Shown piece after piece: positions 6,067-7,767 of a DNA stretch of 7,767 bases (positions are counted from its first letter, which is position 1; the number at the start of each line of letters is the position of its first letter). The stretch is from Eubacterium sp. (GTDB taxonomy: Bacteria; Bacillota; Clostridia; Lachnospirales; Lachnospiraceae). Under the pieces are notes generated by a model that had not been told where the DNA came from, searched no databases, and was given only the letters and a program-made list of their open reading frames with translations. The position numbers and the translations under genes were made by a program. The stretch is from the NCBI GenBank assembly GCA_024681495.1, contig JAILAS010000114.1, positions 1-7,767 on the forward strand, read 5' to 3'.

Positions 6067-7767
6067 ATGAAGAAACTCAAGAGGGCCGCGGCGATTCTGC
6101 TCGCGGTAGCGCTGGCATTTTCGTACATGCCGTCGGCAGCACAGGCCGCAGCGGGTACGGGAGCCGGATCGGTAACTGTTGTTAAAAGCACCAAGGTGAA
6201 GACCAAGAAGTACGTACTCTCCAAGGCAGCGGGCACCTACAGCGGCACCATCAAGGTGAAGATTAAGGCTAAGAAGGGCTATAAGGTCTATTACAGCACT
6301 TCGAAGAACGGATTCAAGAAGAAGAACGTGGTCAAGTCCGGTAAGGTAAAGACGCTTACTATCAAGAAGACCACCACGCTCTATATCTATGCGGTCAAGA
6401 AGACCAAGAAGTTTGCGACCAATAAGAAGCTTAAGAAGAAGGCCAAAAAGAAGGCCAAATCATATACATACGTAATCGAGTCGGGCTCCACTACGTCCGA
6501 TGACAGCACGTCTTCCAACGGCAGCAGCACTACGGACGACAGCAGCACTACGGACGACAGCACCACCACGGATGACAGCACCACGGACGACAACACCACG
6601 GACGACAACACCACGGACGACAGCAACACTCCGTCCGACGATGCCCCGAGCGGCCCTTCAGACGGCGATAATACCTCGGGAGATAACACATCCGGCGGCA
6701 GTACCTCGGGAGAGACCGCTGACGATATATCGACCGATGACGGCACATACACAGACAATTCCGCCACTGAGGTGACGGGATCCTACTCCACCGCGACTGC
6801 ATCAGCGGCCACGGACGGCAGCGTAACGGTGAGCTTCGCCACGGCCACGGCCGCATCCTCCGGAACGTCTACCACGGACGGTGTGACCGTAGACTACGAC
6901 TCGGTTTCGGGAGTTACCATGGTGCTCATCACAGAGCCCGGCGACTACGTGCTGTCCGGCAATGCGGTGAATACGGCGGTATCCGTTGACCTCTCATCGG
7001 CCACGGACACCACGAGCGACGATGTTAACATAACTCTGAAGGACCTCGCCATCGACAACTCGGCTCTCGGAACCTCGTCCGATCAGGACATTCCCGTGAT
7101 TGCGACTGCGAGCGCCGACCTGACGCTCACACTCAGCGGATCCAATTCGCTTCTGGGCAACGAGCAGTTTACCTCCGCGCCTGCGGCTGGTGTGATCTAC
7201 AACGCTACGAAGAAAAAGACGATTACCGTTACCGGTACCGGTACCGACAGCCTGGTTATCCAGGACGGAATGCTTTCCACCACGAACTTCGGCAGCGAGG
7301 ATCCCTCGGATGGAATATCGTCCAAGGGCGGTGTGGCAGTGACGGGAGGCGTTATTTCCATTAAGTCCAATGGAAGCTGCCTTAAGGGCACAAACCTGGG
7401 AGTCACTGTTTCCGGCGGAACCATAAACATCGACTCTTACCTCGACTGCGGCATAAAGTCCAAGTCCAGTAACGTAACCATCTCCGGCGGAACCATTAAC
7501 ATGAACTACACCGCCGACGACGGAATCAAGGCCAAGGGAGTCACCGAGCTCGCAGATGCCGCGGATACAAACGGAACCACCTGGGCTCTGGAGTATGAAG
7601 ATGAAACCGGCATCGTAACGATATCGGGCGGTCTTATCACCATGACCGAGACCTACGGCGACGGCATCCAGGCGCATGACTTCGTTATGAGCGGCGGACA
7701 GGTTAACATAACTACATACTATGAGAATGCAGGTCTGAATTACTACAATAAGTCTCTCAGCACCTAC
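6067..7767 (+). CDS. Secreted protein: lysine-rich chitobiase-C-terminal-like domain, Asp/Thr linker, Cthe_2159 (DUF4353) carbohydrate-binding beta-helix (3' partial)
   Basis: The frame is open from the ATG at 6067 (AGGAG at 6057-6061, 5-nt spacing) to the last base, 567 codons without a stop, so the C-terminus lies outside the window. Residues 1-27 are a signal peptide (cut after SAAQA). Residues about 41-116 resemble the chitobiase/hexosaminidase C-terminal Fn3-like domain (CHB_HEX_C): 'AAGTYSGTIKVKIKAKKGYKVYYSTS' split around 54-79, then 'TLYIYAVKK'. Residues 40-131 hold 34 lysines with no Asp, Glu or Arg. Residues about 141-230 are an Asp/Thr/Ser linker with five-residue repeats. From about 275, 'ITEPGDYVLSGN' and stacked 'DGI.K' / 'VTISGGTINI' turns (415-421, 459-466, 484-490, 531-537) are typical of the Cthe_2159 family, a calcium-dependent beta-helix whose founder binds cellulose and acidic sugars. 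Only one arginine (position 6) occurs in 567 residues. It has its own promoter. Polysaccharide binding or surface attachment is inferred; no catalytic site is visible. Confidence 0.88.
   Translation, partial: MKKLKRAAAILLAVALAFSYMPSAAQAAAGTGAGSVTVVKSTKVKTKKYVLSKAAGTYSGTIKVKIKAKKGYKVYYSTSKNGFKKKNVVKSGKVKTLTIKKTTTLYIYAVKKTKKFATNKKLKKKAKKKAKSYTYVIESGSTTSDDSTSSNGSSTTDDSSTTDDSTTTDDSTTDDNTTDDNTTDDSNTPSDDAPSGPSDGDNTSGDNTSGGSTSGETADDISTDDGTYTDNSATEVTGSYSTATASAATDGSVTVSFATATAASSGTSTTDGVTVDYDSVSGVTMVLITEPGDYVLSGNAVNTAVSVDLSSATDTTSDDVNITLKDLAIDNSALGTSSDQDIPVIATASADLTLTLSGSNSLLGNEQFTSAPAAGVIYNATKKKTITVTGTGTDSLVIQDGMLSTTNFGSEDPSDGISSKGGVAVTGGVISIKSNGSCLKGTNLGVTVSGGTINIDSYLDCGIKSKSSNVTISGGTINMNYTADDGIKAKGVTELADAADTNGTTWALEYEDETGIVTISGGLITMTETYGDGIQAHDFVMSGGQVNITTYYENAGLNYYNKSLSTY
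6526..6624 (+). repeat. In-frame 15-bp tandem repeats encoding (S/T)TTDD(S/N)-type linker
   Basis: Degenerate copies of a 15-bp unit close to ACCACGGACGACAAC encode residues 154-186, an alternation of Thr/Ser and Asp-Asp pairs. The copies at 6580-6594, 6595-6609 and 6610-6624 are nearly identical (the last base pair of differences being AAC versus AGC), which suggests recent duplication. Some upstream copies are 18 bp (one extra codon). All units are multiples of three, so copy-number change would alter linker length without a frameshift. Confidence 0.85.

Noticed and set aside
6387..6856. Antisense and alternate-frame open frames rich in Ser/Val, Arg/Trp or Thr/Pro/Arg
   Set aside because: They are shadows of the 15-bp Asp/Thr coding repeats and have no start signals of their own.
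7225..7248. Short ACCGGT hexamer repeats
   Set aside because: Only about four degenerate 6-bp units that encode a Thr-Gly alternation typical of a beta-helix turn; coding constraint explains it.

Overview
The window looks like chromosome of an anaerobic Gram-positive bacterium of the class Clostridia (Bacillota), with GC content clearly above 50% by eye. This rests on four things: the secondary alcohol dehydrogenase is very close to the Thermoanaerobacter brockii / Clostridium beijerinckii type; the MocR-type regulator has the clostridial 'NTFSKSL...RISYMILP' signature; there is a COG0523 GTPase; and two secreted proteins carry lysine-rich BspA-type LRR and chitobiase-C-terminal-like modules of the kind common in Lachnospiraceae and relatives. 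Genus cannot be decided from sequence reading alone.

Layout, all genes on the + strand. (1) 1-1031: the C-terminal three quarters of a MocR/GntR-type PLP-dependent regulator, followed by three tandem 11-bp repeats and a hairpin terminator. (2) 1217-3255: a probable two-gene operon of an NADP-type zinc secondary alcohol dehydrogenase and, 23 bp later, a CobW/COG0523-family GTPase (putative metallochaperone). It ends in a hairpin and a terminator. (3) 3414-5837: a free-standing transcription unit with a near-consensus promoter, a ~108-nt leader, a 736-residue secreted beta-helix-like protein ending in a very lysine-rich LRR domain, and a terminator. (4) 5934-7767 and beyond: a second free-standing unit with its own promoter and structured leader. 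It encodes a large secreted protein with a lysine-only basic domain, an Asp/Thr/Ser repeat linker and a Cthe_2159-type (DUF4353) beta-helix that runs off the window. This last gene is the largest open frame on the right side and has no stop inside the window.

The metabolic half suggests alcohol/ketone redox chemistry with a possible dedicated zinc-delivery GTPase. The secreted half suggests two envelope or polysaccharide-binding proteins. Each carries a strongly cationic, acid-free module (C-terminal in one, N-terminal in the other) that could hold the protein to anionic wall polymers without LPXTG sorting. The most unusual observations are this charge architecture and the dehydrogenase-chaperone pairing. 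I found no CRISPR array, transposon, tRNA or rRNA.
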